From positions 1 through 5,160 of the forward strand of contig CALADF010000005.1 of assembly GCA_937890835.1 (NCBI GenBank): a stretch of 5,160 nt of DNA. The letters run 5' to 3'. How positions within the stretch are numbered: the stretch's first letter is position 1; every line of letters begins with the position of its first letter. Made by a program: the position numbers and the translations under genes. Below are positions 4,533 through 5,160 of the stretch, in pieces. The stretch comes from an uncultured bacterium. Lineage in GTDB: Bacteria > Actinomycetota > Coriobacteriia > Coriobacteriales > Eggerthellaceae. The notes beneath the pieces were generated by a model. It had not been told where the DNA came from. It worked only from the letters and a program-made list of their open reading frames with translations, and made no database searches.

Positions 4533-4746
4533 CGGGCAAGGACAGCTGTCGCTTGATTTCGGCGAACCGCCGATGCCGACGCCCGGAGAATGCGAGTTCG
4601 AGCAGAAGACGTTCAACACCAAATCGTGCTGCCTGTTCAGGGGTCGGGAGATCTGGACCAACTGCCGCGAATGGGAGCACTGCATTTGGGACGGATGGCA
4701 CCAGCACGGGCAACCAGACGCCGAATGCGACGAGGAAGATTGTTAG
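4519..4746 (+). CDS. 75-residue cysteine-rich small protein
   Basis: Seven cysteines in 75 residues (25, 37, 38, 49, 55, 70, 75), four tryptophans and two histidines near the end (H61, H63) suggest a metal-binding knuckle or Fe-S-type mini-domain. A short N-terminal tail, GQGQLSLDFGEPP, comes first. No signal peptide is present, so it should act in the cytoplasm. The ATG at 4519 has no obvious ribosome site. It lies inside the preceding gene, 14 bases before that gene ends, which suggests translational coupling. A longer frame upstream is a shadow of the preceding gene. No family recognised; the exact cysteine spacing does not match a zinc finger I know. Confidence 0.7.
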   Translation: MTRTSGQGQLSLDFGEPPMPTPGECEFEQKTFNTKSCCLFRGREIWTNCREWEHCIWDGWHQHGQPDAECDEEDC

Positions 4747-4756
4747 GAGGTGTGAC
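4745..4756 (+). promoter_or_regulatory. Strong ribosome binding site of the replication gene
   Basis: AGGAGGTG (4745-4752) overlaps the stop of the cysteine-rich gene and stands 6 nt (from GGAGG) before the ATG at 4757. It is the best ribosome site of the rightward operon's later part and indicates well-translated replication protein. Confidence 0.8.
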
Positions 4757-5160
4757 ATGCCGAGTAGGGAGCAGCTTGAGGCCGCTAGTGAGTCCATGGC
4801 GTTCTTCCCGCACGACTCCAACGCGTCTCAGGACGAGAAGTGCCAGCGCCTCATTTTCAGGCGTGGATACGAGGGGTACGGTCGCTGGTGGCGCATCGCC
4901 GAGTACCTTGCGCACATACGGGGCCACCGCATCCCGTTCCAGACGGACGAAGACGCCCTGATTCTCGCGACGGTCCTTGGCTTCAGGTCGGGCGGCGCGT
5001 TCGATGACCGGATTGCCATCGATGATTGCCAGTCGTTCGTTCGCGATCTGATCGATATTGGCCTTCTTGAGGCTGACGGGGATGGCAATCTCATCAACAA
5101 CCGGATGTTCAGGAACTCGCTCTATTTTGGCGCTCAAAAGGCCAACGGGCGAAAGGGCGG
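4757..5160 (+). CDS. DUF4373/Lin1244-type phage replication-initiation protein, N-terminal part
   Basis: 134 codons are visible and open at the right edge. Residues 16-52 (FFPHDSNASQDEKCQRL, then GYEGYGRWWRIAEYL) match my knowledge of the DUF4373 / Lin1244-Lin1753 N-terminal domain: a phenylalanine-His-Asp start, a helix, then 'G-x-E-G-Y-G-x-W-W'. A second helical part with LIDIGLLEADGDGNLINNRMF (98-118) looks like the wing of a winged helix. Such proteins are phage replisome organisers, often fused to a DnaD-like C-terminal domain that recruits the host helicase loader; the C-terminal part is not in view. Place after the early genes fits replication initiation, and an origin may lie in or after this gene. 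Confidence 0.85.
   Translation, partial: MPSREQLEAASESMAFFPHDSNASQDEKCQRLIFRRGYEGYGRWWRIAEYLAHIRGHRIPFQTDEDALILATVLGFRSGGAFDDRIAIDDCQSFVRDLIDIGLLEADGDGNLINNRMFRNSLYFGAQKANGRKG

Noticed and set aside
3767..5137. Minus-strand open frames at 3767-4225, 4333-4821 and 4637-5137.
   Set aside because: They lie opposite a continuous series of plus-strand genes with good ribosome sites and codon bias. Their compositions look like antisense shadows.
1..5160. CRISPR array, insertion sequence, retron or toxin-antitoxin system.
   Set aside because: No regularly spaced repeats, transposase, reverse transcriptase or recognisable toxin domain could be found on either strand.

Overview
The window looks like one end of an integrated phage or phage-like element in a high-GC Gram-positive host. 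A gut actinobacterium of the Coriobacteriia (Eggerthella-like) is my best guess. That guess rests on the high third-position GC of the genes, the strong AGGAGG-type ribosome binding sites, the serine-recombinase plus small-repressor layout and the DUF4373-type replication protein. It is inference, not a database match.

Left arm, minus strand (1-2374). A lysogeny-type operon reads leftward. It holds a short Xre/CI-like repressor (GTG start at 2374), a 149-residue one-span membrane protein placed like a superinfection-exclusion gene, and a large serine recombinase. The recombinase begins at 1449 and is still open at the left edge. Its last codons run antisense through a strong plus-strand terminator hairpin (20-61). 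They reach a CTCCACCA at positions 1-8, identical to the 3' end of many tRNA-Ala and tmRNA genes. The element therefore probably ends in or at such a gene.

Switch (2375-2531). Two well-formed, divergent sigma-70-type promoters face away from each other. An exact 8-bp repeat, AATAGGCA, occurs twice with 32-bp periodicity. One copy overlaps the repressor -35 box and the other abuts the rightward -35 box, as expected of a genetic switch.

Right arm, plus strand (2532-5160). A Cro-like regulator is followed by about 315 bases with no convincing gene but many inverted repeats (2748-3063). Then comes a tightly packed, mostly overlapping series of small early genes. These are a 56-residue two-span membrane protein, a region where two frames compete (3218-3428) leading into a second two-span membrane protein, and four small soluble proteins of 72, 133, 92 and 75 residues. 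The 75-residue protein is cysteine-rich. The series ends with the start of a DUF4373/Lin1244-type replication-initiation protein, cut by the right edge.

Working model: the repressor shuts the rightward promoter in the integrated state, the Cro-like protein opposes it, and the membrane protein may exclude related phages. The recombinase moves the element, and the rightward operon prepares replication. No nuclease-based defence system, CRISPR array or transposon is visible.
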